Shown: positions 42,035 through 50,960, counted from the first letter of the stretch. The stretch is DNA of 64,000 nt from Actinophytocola gossypii (GCF_025165815.1 NZ_JAFFZE010000027.1:1-64000), one strand, 5' to 3'. A program made the numbers and translations. The notes: generated by a model not told the origin, from the sequence alone.

Positions 42035-42992
42035 CCGCCTTCTCGATGGCGCCGCGCAGCTCGTCGTCGGCCAGGCCGTCCAGGTCCGCCAGGCCGGTGA
42101 GCGTCTCGCCGCGCTCCCAGGCGGCGATCACCCGGGGATCCACGTAGGACCGGCGGGCCACCGCGGGCGTGTTGCCGAGCTGTTCGGCCACCTCCCGCAT
42201 CACCGCCTTCTCCGCCCGCGTCCTGCCCCGTGCCGACGTCGGCGTCTCCATGCCCGCGAACGCCACCGCCGCCAGGACGGTGGCGTGCCAGGTACGCAGG
42301 TCCTTGGCGGTGAAGTCCGCACCGGTCAGCGACCGCAGCCGCTCGTTGACGTCCTCGGCGTGCACGTCCCGCCGCTCCCGACCGTCCCGATAGGACAGCA
42401 GCCGGTCGTCGCCGGCCCTGCCTCGGCGCAGCGCGGTCACCAGCGCGGCCAGCGCGCCGTCGCGGATGCGCACCCGCCGCTCTACGCCGCCCTTCGCCGG
42501 GTAGTCGAACCGGACCTCGCCGCCCCGCACGCGGACGTCGCCGCACAGCAGGGTCGCCACGCCCCGGGTGCCGTTGTCGTTGGCGTACTCCTCGCCGCCG
42601 GTGCGGAACACGCCCCGGTCGAGCATCCGCAACGCGCCCGCGACCACCCGTTCCCGCCCGAGCCCCGAGGCGGACAGGTCGGCGTCGACCGCGGCCCGCA
42701 GGTCGGGCAGCCCGCGTGCCAGCTCCACCACCCGCCGGTGCTTCTCCTGGTCACGGCGCGCCCGCCACTGCTCGTGGTAGAGGTACTGGCGGCGGCCCGC
42801 GTCGTCCACGCCGACCGCCTGGATGTGGCCGTTCGGGTACGGGCAGATCCACACGTCCCGCCACGCCGGCGGGATGGCCAGGCCGCGAATCCGGTCCAGG
42901 ATCTCCTGGTCGGCCACCGGGTCGCCGGTCCGCTCGTCCAGGTAGGAGAACCCCCGGCCGCGCCGCCGCCGCCGAATCCCCTTGCCCGACAT
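42015..42992 (-). CDS. DNA topoisomerase IB (poxvirus-like)
   Basis: A 325-residue type IB topoisomerase. ATG 42992 is preceded by GGCGGAGC; ATG 43013 is an in-frame alternative. The N-terminus (GRGFSYLDERTG, IPPAWRDVWICPYPNGHIQA) and catalytic core (FTAKDLRTWHATVLAAVAFA, with NTPAVARRSYVDPRV containing the nucleophile Tyr) match bacterial poxvirus-like enzymes. It relaxes supercoils by a 3'-phosphotyrosine intermediate. It is divergent from the PLP gene across 75 bases. Confidence 0.92.
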   Translation of the reverse strand: MSGKGIRRRRRGRGFSYLDERTGDPVADQEILDRIRGLAIPPAWRDVWICPYPNGHIQAVGVDDAGRRQYLYHEQWRARRDQEKHRRVVELARGLPDLRAAVDADLSASGLGRERVVAGALRMLDRGVFRTGGEEYANDNGTRGVATLLCGDVRVRGGEVRFDYPAKGGVERRVRIRDGALAALVTALRRGRAGDDRLLSYRDGRERRDVHAEDVNERLRSLTGADFTAKDLRTWHATVLAAVAFAGMETPTSARGRTRAEKAVMREVAEQLGNTPAVARRSYVDPRVIAAWERGETLTGLADLDGLADDELRGAIEKAVIRLLD

Positions 42993-43067
42993 GTTGCTCC
43001 GCCGCAGCCGCATACCCGAGGGGCTACCCCACTCCGGCGCTCGGTGAACCCGGGCAGAATGGTGCGC

Positions 43068-44486
43068 ATGGATCCGCTGACCGAACGGTCGCTCGCCGGC
43101 CCGCTGCTCGACACCGTGGCGAAGGCCGCGACCCCGTACCTGTCCGACCTGGACGAGCGGCGCGTCGCCGACCCGGCGGGCACGCCGCTGCTCGCGGAGC
43201 TGCCGGGGCCGCTGCCCGAGGACGGACTCGGCGGCACCGACACGATCGAGGAGCTGCTGCGGGTCGGCACCGCGGCCGCCACCCACTCGTCCGGGCCGCG
43301 GTTCTTCCACTTCGTCGTGGGCGGTGCCACCCCGGCGGCCGCCGCGGGCGACTGGGTGACGTCCCTGCTCGACCAGGCCGCCGGGCTGTGGACCGCCTCG
43401 CCGCTGGCCGCCACGCTGGAGACGGTCGCGCTCGACTGGCTCAAGGACCTGGTCGGGCTGCCGGCGGAGTGGGGCGGCGTGCTCACGCCGAGCGCCACGT
43501 TCGCCAACCTCACCGGCCTCGCCGCCGCCCGGCACTGGTGGGCCGGGAAGCACGGGCGGGACGTCACCGCGGACGGCCTCGCCGGACTGCCCGCCATGCC
43601 CGTGCTCGCCGGCGGCTACGTGCACCCGAGCGTGCGCAAGGCACTGCAGATCCTCGGCGTCGGGCGGGACACGATCCGCGTGTTCAGCCGCGACGACGCC
43701 GGCCGGGTCGACCTCGACGCGATGGAGCGTGCCCTGGCCTCGTTGGACGGCCCGGCGGTGATCGTGGGCTGCGCCGGCGAGGTCAACACCGGCGACTTCG
43801 ACCCGATCGACGCGATGGCCGACCTGGCCGAGCGGTACGGGTGCTGGCTGCACGTCGACGGCGCGTTCGGCCTGTTCGCCGCGGTGTCGCCGCGCACCGA
43901 GCACCTGGTGCGCGGGGTGGACCGCGCGCACTCGGTGGCCGCCGACGCGCACAAGTGGCTCAACGTGCCGTACGAGAGCGGGTTCGCGTTCGTCCGCGAC
44001 CCGAGAGCGCTGCACGAGACGTTCGGCGCCTGGGGCGTGCCGTACCTGGCGTCGATGGACGAGCGGCAGATCGACTACAACCAGTTCGGCCCGGAGTCGT
44101 CGAGGCGGGCCCGCGCCATGCCGATCTGGGCGACGCTGCGGGCGTACGGGCGAGCCGGGCACCGGGCGATGGTCGAGCGCCACCTCGACGTGGCGGAGCA
44201 CCTGGGCCGCCTCGTCGAGGCCGCCCCCGACCTGGAACTGCTCGCGCCGGTGCGGCTGTGCGTGGTCTGCTTCCGGTACCGCCCACCCGGCGTCCCGGAG
44301 GACCGCCTCGACGAGCTGAACGCCGCACTCGGCCGCGCTCTGCTCGCCGACGGCCGCGTGTACGCCGGTACCACCGTCTACAGAGGACAACGAGCCCTAC
44401 GCGCGGCGATCGTCAACTGGCGCACCACCGAGGCCGACGTCGAGCTGCTCTTCGACGTGGTCCGCGAGCTGGGGGCGCGTACGTGA
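43068..44486 (+). CDS. PLP-dependent group II decarboxylase/aminotransferase
   Basis: A 472-residue fold-type I PLP enzyme of the aromatic-L-amino-acid decarboxylase group. Signatures are HSSGPRFFHFVVGGATPAA, TPSATFANLTGLAAAR, WLHVDGAFGLFAAVSP and SVAADAHKWLNVPYESG, with K296 as the cofactor lysine. ATG 43068 is used; ATG 43059 is in frame. The substrate may be an amino acid, but the sequence alone does not say which. It stands alone, followed after 55 bases by an AAA ATPase gene. Confidence 0.88.
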   Translation: MDPLTERSLAGPLLDTVAKAATPYLSDLDERRVADPAGTPLLAELPGPLPEDGLGGTDTIEELLRVGTAAATHSSGPRFFHFVVGGATPAAAAGDWVTSLLDQAAGLWTASPLAATLETVALDWLKDLVGLPAEWGGVLTPSATFANLTGLAAARHWWAGKHGRDVTADGLAGLPAMPVLAGGYVHPSVRKALQILGVGRDTIRVFSRDDAGRVDLDAMERALASLDGPAVIVGCAGEVNTGDFDPIDAMADLAERYGCWLHVDGAFGLFAAVSPRTEHLVRGVDRAHSVAADAHKWLNVPYESGFAFVRDPRALHETFGAWGVPYLASMDERQIDYNQFGPESSRRARAMPIWATLRAYGRAGHRAMVERHLDVAEHLGRLVEAAPDLELLAPVRLCVVCFRYRPPGVPEDRLDELNAALGRALLADGRVYAGTTVYRGQRALRAAIVNWRTTEADVELLFDVVRELGART

Positions 44487-44541
44487 TCATCACCCGGCCG
44501 GCGGCTACCCCGGTCGGTCCGGTTTCGGCACAGTGGAGCCG

Positions 44542-46077
44542 ATGAGCAACCGGCACCAGCACCTCAACCAGGCCCTGTTGCGCATTCCGAGGCGCGCCGA
44601 GAGCGCGGACCGGAACACGCTGGCCGCGACCTACGTGGCCGCCGGTTCGTTCGCCGCGCTGCTGCACTCCAGCGACCACCAGGTCCTCTACGGCCGGCGT
44701 GGCACCGGGAAGACCCACGCCCTGCTGCACCTCGCGCACCTGCTGACCGACACCGGCGAGATCCCGGTCTACGTCGACCTGCGCACGATCGGCTCGGCCG
44801 GTGGGCTGTACGCCGACAGCTCGCAGTCCGCGGCCGTGCGGGGCACCCACCTGCTCGTGGACGCCCTGGAGGCGGTGCACGACGAGCTGCTGGCCGTGGC
44901 CGTCGAGCAGGACGTCGACGACGCCGGCGCGCTGCTCGGGCACCTCGACGCGCTGGCCGAGGCGGCGACCGAGGTGAAGGTGGTCGGCGCGGTCGAGCGG
45001 GAGACCACGGTCGGCGGGTCCGCGGAGTCCGGCGGCGACGTGGAGGTCAGCACGACCCCGAAGCTGACCGGAAGCCACCGGCGGTCGGTGACCGCGCAGA
45101 GCCGGCTGCTGCACTCCGGGGTGGAGCAGCACCACGTGCTGTTCGGACCGCTCACCAGGGCGCTGCGCGGGGTCACCCGTGCACTCGGCGGAACAAGACT
45201 GTGGCTGTTGCTCGACGAGTGGAGCAGCATTCCCCGCGACCTGCAGCCGTTCCTGGCCGACCTGTTGCGGCGCAGCGTGCTGCCGATCGGTGGGATCACC
45301 GTGAAGATCGCCGCCATCGAGCGCCGGTCGCGGTTCGCCCGGCCGGCCGGGACCGGTGACTACCTCGGTATCGAGGTCGGCTCGGACGCGGCGTCGGCGG
45401 TGAACCTCGACGAGCTGCTGTCGCTGGACCACGGCCGGGCCAAGGCGCGGGCGTTCTTCGGGCAGCTGTTCTACAACCACGTGTGGGTGCGGCTCACCTC
45501 GATGATCAAGGATCCGCCCTCGGACCCGGAGAGCTTCGTCGACGAGACGTTCCGCCGCGGCGGCTTCGCCGAACTGGTCCGGGCCGCCGAGGGAGTGCCG
45601 AGGGACGCGATCAACATCGCCGCGCTGGCCGCCCAGCACGCACACGACGAGCCGATCTCCGTCGGCGACGTGCGACGCGCGGCGCGCGACTGGTTCCTGC
45701 GCGACAAGCAGACCGCGATCGCGTCGAACGAACCGGCGCGGACGCTGTTGCGTGGTTTGGTCGACGAGGTCGTCGGCCACCGCCGGTCCCGCACGTTCGT
45801 CGTCGACCAGCTCGCGACCGAACGCTTCGGCACCCTCGAGGACCTACACGACGCGCGCCTGCTGCACCTGCTCCGCCGAGGCATCGCCGACCCGCACCAC
45901 CCCGGCACCCAGTACGACGGCTTCGCCGTCGACTACGGCTGCTACGTGTCCCTGCTCATCGACGACCCCAAGTTCCACGCCAGAAACCGAGGCGACTGGC
46001 TCGACAAGCCGACGGGCGTCCCGCCGGAGAGCTTCAACCTGGCCAGGGCAGCGATCGACCTGGATACCCTGGCCTGA
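44542..46077 (+). CDS. AAA/ORC-CDC6-like ATPase of unknown role
   Basis: A 511-residue P-loop NTPase. Walker A is GRRGTGKTH (residues 51-59), and Walker B is LWLLLDEWSS (near 227). A 60-residue insertion rich in Gly, Ser and Thr (GAVERETTVGGSAESG) splits the core, and the C-terminal third is a winged-helix-like region (LHDARLLHLLRRGI). ATG 44542 has GGAG at 6 bases. It looks like the ORC-CDC6/STAND type that appears as an orphan gene in actinomycetes, often in accessory DNA. No nuclease, transposase or partner gene is adjacent. Confidence 0.75.
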   Translation: MSNRHQHLNQALLRIPRRAESADRNTLAATYVAAGSFAALLHSSDHQVLYGRRGTGKTHALLHLAHLLTDTGEIPVYVDLRTIGSAGGLYADSSQSAAVRGTHLLVDALEAVHDELLAVAVEQDVDDAGALLGHLDALAEAATEVKVVGAVERETTVGGSAESGGDVEVSTTPKLTGSHRRSVTAQSRLLHSGVEQHHVLFGPLTRALRGVTRALGGTRLWLLLDEWSSIPRDLQPFLADLLRRSVLPIGGITVKIAAIERRSRFARPAGTGDYLGIEVGSDAASAVNLDELLSLDHGRAKARAFFGQLFYNHVWVRLTSMIKDPPSDPESFVDETFRRGGFAELVRAAEGVPRDAINIAALAAQHAHDEPISVGDVRRAARDWFLRDKQTAIASNEPARTLLRGLVDEVVGHRRSRTFVVDQLATERFGTLEDLHDARLLHLLRRGIADPHHPGTQYDGFAVDYGCYVSLLIDDPKFHARNRGDWLDKPTGVPPESFNLARAAIDLDTLA

Positions 46078-46139
46078 CGAGCTTGCCCCAGGAGCGGCGC
46101 GGGCGGAGTGCATGTCGAAGATGTTCACCACCTCGCCGT

Positions 46140-47333
46140 TCAACTCGACCCCGAACCGAGGCGCCGCGGCTTCGAGCCGACACTGAAGCCACACCCGACG
46201 TTCAATCGCGCTAGCGAGGCTTGGCCTTCGGCCTTGACCTCGGTGAGGCCGCTCTTGTCGGCCGCGCGGATGACGCGTTGGATCTGCTGGGGTACTCGAT
46301 GTGCCTCAGCGACGCTGAGTGCGGCGCGGAGAGGCTCTTCGGCAGCGTCGTGGTCGCCGGCGGCGAGGTGGACCTGCCCGGCGGTGACTCGTTCGATGAT
46401 GTGCCACTGCGGGGCGGCCGGTGCGGCATCCGGCGGGTTGCTCTGCATGATCCGGGCCGCTTCGGTTGCGCGTCCGGTCGAGACGAGACCGCGGAGGTGG
46501 ATCTCCCGATAGGTGAAGGGGTTGACCAGCATGCCTCGTGCTGGTCCGCGGTCGAGCAGGCAGCGGTAGCGCTCGATCGCGGCGTCGAACAGGGGCGAGT
46601 TGCGTTGCTCTCCTGCTGCGCGAGCGAGGAACGCGAGCGCCGTTGCTCGCCCTTCTCGGTCGATGGACAGGGCAGCGGCGCGGCTCAGGCGTGCGATGGC
46701 CGCCGGGAGTCTGTTCGCCTTGCGTAGTTCGTTGCCGTGCATCCGCAGCGTGTGGGCGTGGAAGGCCGGGTCGTCGAGGTGTTCGGCGACAGCCAGTGCC
46801 TTGCCGGTCCATTTGGCGGCGGCCGCCATGCGCTCCTCGGGGAGGATGGTGCCGAGCGAGACGCCGAGAGCTACGCGCGCGTGGGTGAGCAGGACGAGGG
46901 TGTCATGCTCGAGGTGTCCTTCGGCGGCTCGTGCTTCGAGTCGAGCGACCAGGGGCCATAGTTCGTTCACGGCGTCGACGGCGCGGCCGGCTTGTCGGGC
47001 GATCTCGGCGAGGCGGATGGTGGAGTCGCCGAACTGGACCATGGCGGCGAAGTCCGCGTCGTCTCCGTCGGTCACGCCGAGCACGTGGGTGGGCAGGCCG
47101 AGAGTGTGTGCGATGTAGCGGCGCGTGCCGACGTCGTTGATCAGGCGACGTCCCGTTTCGATCATGGAGATGTACGTCTTGTCGTACCCGAGGCGGTCCG
47201 CGAGGACCTGCTGACTGTATCCGTTCAGGCGGCGGTAGGTGCGCAGGATGACGGCCAGGTCGCGACTGGCCAGCGCGGAGGCGGCGTCGCGGGTCGACCA
47301 TAGCCACAGCGCTGGACCGAGACGACCCCGCAT
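46140..47333 (-). CDS. XRE-family regulator with TPR-like C-terminus
   Basis: A 397-residue protein. The N-terminal XRE HTH is YRRLNGYSQQVLADRLGYDK with TYISMIETGRR as the recognition end; the C-terminal 280 residues are TPR-like helices (RMHGNELRKANRLPAAIARL). It starts 6 bases after the NUDIX stop and is cotranscribed with it. It is of the type often found next to small accessory operons in actinomycetes. The C-terminal 25 residues (RLNVGCGFSVGSKPRR) look irregular and may follow a late frameshift. Confidence 0.85.
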   Translation of the reverse strand: MRGRLGPALWLWSTRDAASALASRDLAVILRTYRRLNGYSQQVLADRLGYDKTYISMIETGRRLINDVGTRRYIAHTLGLPTHVLGVTDGDDADFAAMVQFGDSTIRLAEIARQAGRAVDAVNELWPLVARLEARAAEGHLEHDTLVLLTHARVALGVSLGTILPEERMAAAAKWTGKALAVAEHLDDPAFHAHTLRMHGNELRKANRLPAAIARLSRAAALSIDREGRATALAFLARAAGEQRNSPLFDAAIERYRCLLDRGPARGMLVNPFTYREIHLRGLVSTGRATEAARIMQSNPPDAAPAAPQWHIIERVTAGQVHLAAGDHDAAEEPLRAALSVAEAHRVPQQIQRVIRAADKSGLTEVKAEGQASLARLNVGCGFSVGSKPRRLGSGSS

Positions 47334-47339
47334 CGTGGT

Positions 47340-47777
47340 CTACCTGGACGACTGCGCGGCGTTCTCGTCAAGCCGCGCGTACCAGGTCGCGATGGACCGC
47401 TTGTAGCCGTCCGGCATGACCAGTGCGGGTACCTCGGCTTCACTGAACAGGCCGATCTCCTTGTGCTCGTGCGAAAGTACCGGTGATGTGTTGCCGAGCG
47501 GATGACAGCCGTAGGTCACGATGAACACGTGTTTCTCGGCAACGTTGATGTAGTACATCCAGGTGTCGAGAATAGGTCCCGTCGCGACTTTCCACTGTGT
47601 TTCTTCCCAAACTTCCCTGGCGACGCATTCTTCCGGTGTTTCGCCAACCTCGATGCGTCCACCCGGAAGCTCCCATTCCTCACGCTCGTTGCGCAGGAGA
47701 AGTACCTTGCCGTCCTGAACCACGACCCCTTTGACCGAGACCGAAAACTTCTGCGGATTGTACGTCTCCTGGCCCAC
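47340..47777 (-). CDS. NUDIX hydrolase
   Basis: A 145-residue pyrophosphohydrolase. GTG 47777 is preceded by AGGAGG. The Nudix box GGRIEVGETPEECVAREVWE, then ETQWKV, has the complete G-x5-E-x7-REVxEE pattern. It likely cleaves a nucleoside diphosphate linked to another group. It heads the NUDIX-XRE operon, divergent from the oxygenase operon. Unlike its neighbours it is fairly low in GC third positions (AATCCGCAG AAGTTTTCG), which hints at acquired DNA. Confidence 0.9.
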   Translation of the reverse strand: MGQETYNPQKFSVSVKGVVVQDGKVLLLRNEREEWELPGGRIEVGETPEECVAREVWEETQWKVATGPILDTWMYYINVAEKHVFIVTYGCHPLGNTSPVLSHEHKEIGLFSEAEVPALVMPDGYKRSIATWYARLDENAAQSSR

Positions 47778-47851
47778 CTGGTGCCTCCTGTCACCTCGAC
47801 GCTCTCCGGGCACGGTAGCGCATGGGACGGCGGTTGCCCGCGTTCGCGGTG

Positions 47852-47866
47852 TTGACAATCTGTCAC
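47852..47866. promoter_or_regulatory. Inverted repeat TGACA-ATC-TGTCA in divergent promoter
   Basis: The 162-bp gap between the NUDIX (leftward) and oxygenase (rightward) genes carries TTGACAATCTGTCAC: the arms TGACA and TGTCA are exact and separated by 3 bases (47853-47865). A further TGACAG half-site occurs at 47908. It is a plausible operator for the XRE regulator of this locus. Confidence 0.45.
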
Positions 47867-47938
47867 TGGACGCCGCCGGCACCGAGGCATTTCCTGGATG
47901 ACGAACGTGACAGACCACCCTCTCGGAGGTCATACGGG

Positions 47939-48721
47939 ATGACGCCCACCTCGTGGACGAAGTACCGAGCGAACTGGAACGAGGGCAGCGATGCGGCCGC
48001 CGAGCTCGTACCGGCGCTGGCCGAGCACGGCATCGTCCTGCTCGACGGTCTTCACGGCCCACACGACCTGCTGCAACTGGCCCGCGCGGTCGCCGAGATC
48101 GTGCCTCACCGAGACAGTGACGCCGCAGGAATCACCACCATCGCCGACATGGGTGGCCACGTGCGCAGCGGCTTCGCCGGCTTCACCGCACGCGCGCTCC
48201 AGCCACACACGGACCGATCCGGCGTGGCAGATCCTCCTGCCCTGCTCATGATGTCGTGTGGGCAGCCCGCGGCCAGCGGCGGGGAGTGCGTTGTCATCGA
48301 CGGGAAACTCGTGTACGACGACCTCGCCGAATTCGACACGGAGGCACTGACGGCATTGTGCACAGCGCGATCCGTCCTGTTCGGCGGCGCGGCGGGCCAC
48401 CTCGGTTCGGTCTTCACTCGAATCGGGGATCACATAGCGGTGCGTCTCCGACTGGACGAACTCGCGCAGTTCTCACCAGAAGTCGCCCGTCGGCTTCCCA
48501 CCTTACGCGCCGCGTTGGATCGACACGCCACAACATTCCGCCTTGACGCGGGCCATGGCTACATCCTCGACAACTACCGTTGGATACATGGCAGGCGAGC
48601 CTTCACCGGCGAGCGCGTGATGTTCCGCATCGCCGGAAACCCCCTGCCGAATCTTGGCCTGACAGCAGGTTTTCGGCCACACCACACGAACAAGCGAGAA
48701 CAGGAAGGGCAAATAGCATGA
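47939..48721 (+). CDS. 2OG-Fe(II) oxygenase-like protein (TauD/clavaminate-synthase type)
   Basis: A 260-residue non-heme iron oxygenase fold. The iron motif is H90-T-D92 (in LQPHTDRSG), the distal histidine is H217 in RWIHGRRAFTG, and R219-R220 follow as likely 2-oxoglutarate contacts. LDNYRWIHGR is typical of the TauD clan. ATG 47939 follows GGAGG. It overlaps the next gene by 4 bases (ATGA). The substrate is unknown; the next two genes of the operon suggest a dedicated small pathway. Confidence 0.8.
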   Translation: MTPTSWTKYRANWNEGSDAAAELVPALAEHGIVLLDGLHGPHDLLQLARAVAEIVPHRDSDAAGITTIADMGGHVRSGFAGFTARALQPHTDRSGVADPPALLMMSCGQPAASGGECVVIDGKLVYDDLAEFDTEALTALCTARSVLFGGAAGHLGSVFTRIGDHIAVRLRLDELAQFSPEVARRLPTLRAALDRHATTFRLDAGHGYILDNYRWIHGRRAFTGERVMFRIAGNPLPNLGLTAGFRPHHTNKREQEGQIA

Positions 48722-49173
48722 CCGCAGTCGTTTCGGGCCCGAAGACAGGACGCGCGCTCGTTCCCACGGGCCTGTTCACCAAGCTGGCCCAGCGCGTCGC
48801 CACGGACGAGCGGGTCGACAAGAACCATGCCGACCGGGTCGTGGACCAGACACTCGCGTTCCTCGGGACGTGTGCGGTGTCCGACCTCGTGCTCGCGCCG
48901 AGCGCCGCCGTCGATCCGGGCTGGCACGCGTTCATCCTCCACACCCAGGAGTACGCGGCCTTCTGTTCCCTGGTAGGCGGGCGTTTCCTCCACCACGTGC
49001 CGACCGATGACGCGGACCCAACCCTCCATGGAGCGGCCGCGAGGGCCGTGATCGAGCGAACCGTGGCCGAGATTCGGCGTGCTAGGTTCGAAGTGGACGA
49101 GGACCTGTGGAAGCCTTCGGTCGTCGACTGCAGCCAGTGCTACCAAGGCTGTTCGGACTCCCCACGCCCCTGA
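48718..49173 (+). CDS. Small protein with C-terminal cysteine cluster
   Basis: A 151-residue protein starting at ATG 48718, overlapping the oxygenase stop. The body is helical with a conserved-looking WHAFILHTQEYAAFC segment near residues 73-87. The last 17 residues hold three closely spaced cysteines: DCSQCYQGCSDSPRP. Similar proteins exist in actinomycetes next to XRE regulators and kinases, but I know no function. The Cys motif could bind metal or be the site of modification by the oxygenase; both are guesses. Confidence 0.7.
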   Translation: MTAVVSGPKTGRALVPTGLFTKLAQRVATDERVDKNHADRVVDQTLAFLGTCAVSDLVLAPSAAVDPGWHAFILHTQEYAAFCSLVGGRFLHHVPTDDADPTLHGAAARAVIERTVAEIRRARFEVDEDLWKPSVVDCSQCYQGCSDSPRP

Positions 49174-49194
49174 GGCAGAGAGAGGTACGGGCCG

Positions 49195-50082
49195 GTGCAC
49201 CGCCACGACTGGCGAGAGCTGCCCGCCAGCGTGCGCGCAGCCGTGCGCGAGCACTGCGGAGACGTCGTCGACACACGCACACCGGACGCGGGCCGCAACT
49301 CCCACTTCGCCGCGACCCTGCACCTGGCGACCGGTGGCACCGTGTTCTGCAAGGGCGTGCGGGTCGACAGCAACGCGGCCCGGACGCATCGGCGAGAGGC
49401 TCACGTCAACCGGGCCATCCACACGGCGTTCGCGCCGCGTCTGCTGTGGCGGATCGAAACCGACGGATGGCTGATGCTGGGTTTCGAGCACGTCACCGGC
49501 CGACACCCCAGCCTCACTCCGGGCTCCGCTGACCTGCCCGTCATCGCCGAGACCCTGTCATCCCTGGCGCGGGACCTGACCCCGAACCCGGTCGACGACA
49601 TCCCCAGCCTCAGCCACAAGTGGGCTCGTGCCAAACCATGGCACCGGCTCCGCGACGACCCAGCGCCCGGACTCGACGAGTGGACCCGAGCCCGCCTGAA
49701 CCGGTTCGCGGCACTGGAGCCCGTCGCCGCGGAGCTGGTGACCGGCCACACGCTCACGCACACCGACGTGCACGAACTCAACCTACTCGTCGACGACCGG
49801 TCGGCACACCTCGTCGACTGGGCATGGGCGCACCACGCCGCCGCGTGGGTGGACACCGCGTTCCTCCTGATCCGGCTGATCCAGCACGGGCACACCCCGG
49901 CCGAGGCCGAATCGTGGGCAACCACCGTCGACAGTTGGCGCGCGGCGCCAAGCGCCGTCGACGCGTTCGCGATCCAGATCTACGGCATGTGGGAACACCT
50001 ACGCCACACCGATCCACGCCCGATCCGAGAAGCACCGACCAGAGCCGCCAGACGCTGGGCGATGCACAGGTCAGGCGAATAG
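49195..50082 (+). CDS. Aminoglycoside-phosphotransferase-like kinase
   Basis: A 295-residue kinase of the APH/choline-kinase fold, starting at GTG 49195 after GAGAGAGGTACGG. The catalytic loop is HTDVHELNLL (HxDxxxxN), and the metal motif is VDWAWAH (the DFG equivalent); GTVFCKGV carries the ATP-lysine candidate. It is the last gene of the oxygenase operon, 21 bases after the cysteine-cluster gene. It may phosphorylate a small molecule. Antibiotic resistance cannot be assumed from sequence. Confidence 0.82.
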   Translation: MHRHDWRELPASVRAAVREHCGDVVDTRTPDAGRNSHFAATLHLATGGTVFCKGVRVDSNAARTHRREAHVNRAIHTAFAPRLLWRIETDGWLMLGFEHVTGRHPSLTPGSADLPVIAETLSSLARDLTPNPVDDIPSLSHKWARAKPWHRLRDDPAPGLDEWTRARLNRFAALEPVAAELVTGHTLTHTDVHELNLLVDDRSAHLVDWAWAHHAAAWVDTAFLLIRLIQHGHTPAEAESWATTVDSWRAAPSAVDAFAIQIYGMWEHLRHTDPRPIREAPTRAARRWAMHRSGE

Positions 50083-50321
50083 ACCTGAGCTGGCGCTCCC
50101 GCACGTCGTCTTGCCGCCGGGTTACTCGGCACGTCAGCCGAGGTTGAGCCGTCCAGCCTGGATGGGGTAACGAACCCACGGAGGTCAACACGCAGGGCCG
50201 GTCCCTCGGCGTTCTTCGAGTCACGGAGAGCCGCGAGGTCGTTCCACACCTCGACGCAACTGGTGCCGTTGCTGCTGAAGCTCGACGTCCGCCACCGAGG
50301 GGGACGCGGTGCGGTACCCAT
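49980..50321 (-). CDS. DUF397 domain protein with abnormal C-terminal extension
   Basis: A 113-codon frame whose first 55 residues are a DUF397 domain (WRTSSFSSNGTSCVEVW, ALRDSKNAEGPALRVDLRGF). DUF397 proteins are usually 55-80 residues. The tail after about residue 58 is not family-like and runs 103 bases into the convergent kinase gene, so the original stop was probably lost. A good ribosome site (GGAAGGAAC) precedes ATG 50321. It lies 19 bases after the broken DUF5753 gene, the normal partner of DUF397. Confidence 0.65.
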   Translation of the reverse strand: MGTAPRPPRWRTSSFSSNGTSCVEVWNDLAALRDSKNAEGPALRVDLRGFVTPSRLDGSTSADVPSNPAARRRAGAPAQVYSPDLCIAQRLAALVGASRIGRGSVWRRCSHMP

Positions 50322-50340
50322 GGGGTCGTTCCTTCCAAGA

Positions 50341-50960
50341 TCAGTCGAACGCCGCCAGCCGCGCCGTGATCGCCTCGACCGGCTGCTGCCGCGGCAGCGC
50401 TACGGAGCGCAGGAGTTCCGCGCTCATAGTGCGCTTCTCCACCTGATGCTGATCTTGAATGTCAACCGAATCGTCGGGGATCTCGACGTAGCCAATCGAC
50501 TGCGCCTGCTTGTGGCCCTCCGCGTCGAGGAAGTGCAGTACGTCGAACCGGCCCTCCAGACCGTCGTGGCGCCCGACGGCGGTCGGCAGGACCAGAATCT
50601 CGACATGTCACGCTCGGCCAGGTCAACCAGGTGACGGAGTTGGCCGCCCATGACGACCGAGGCGTTGTCGCCACCGATCGGGCGATCGAGGATCGTCTCT
50701 TCGATCATGGCTGTGAGCTGGAGCGGATTGTCCTCGGAACACCCGCTGTTGCGCTCCATGCGCAGGCCGACCAACCGTTCGTGCTGGTCCGGTCGCACGC
50801 GGGCGCTCGGAGCGGTGACACCGGCCGTTCCAGACAGTTGCCCGATACGCGGCGAGTTCGTCGACCTGCCGCACCTGGACGACGAGCCGACCATCCGGGT
50901 CACTCGCGCGATCGCGTCCAGCTGCGGTTCGCCGACCCTGACGGCGGAGCCAGTATGAGC
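50341..50960 (-). pseudogene. Broken DUF5753 (Scr1-type) regulator
   Basis: The DUF5753 domain is split over two frames. The upstream part (ERLVGLRMERN, then EDNPLQLTAMIEETILDRPI and QLRHLVDLAERD) is in one frame to about 50600. The rest (VEILVLPTAVGRHDGLEGRF, then DVLHFLDAEGHKQAQSIG) is in another, ending TGA 50341. The expected N-terminal XRE HTH before the DUF5753 domain is missing. The gene is therefore decayed by a deletion and a frameshift. Boundaries are approximate on the right. Intact relatives act with DUF397 proteins in development or toxin-antitoxin-like control. Confidence 0.78.

Noticed and set aside
48718-49173. RiPP precursor peptide
   Set aside because: At 151 residues with a folded-looking body it is long for a precursor, and no typical RiPP cyclase, radical SAM or protease gene is adjacent. 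The cysteine cluster is kept as an observation only.
49195-50082. Aminoglycoside resistance gene
   Set aside because: The fold is APH-like, but that family covers many small-molecule kinases, and nothing here points to an aminoglycoside.
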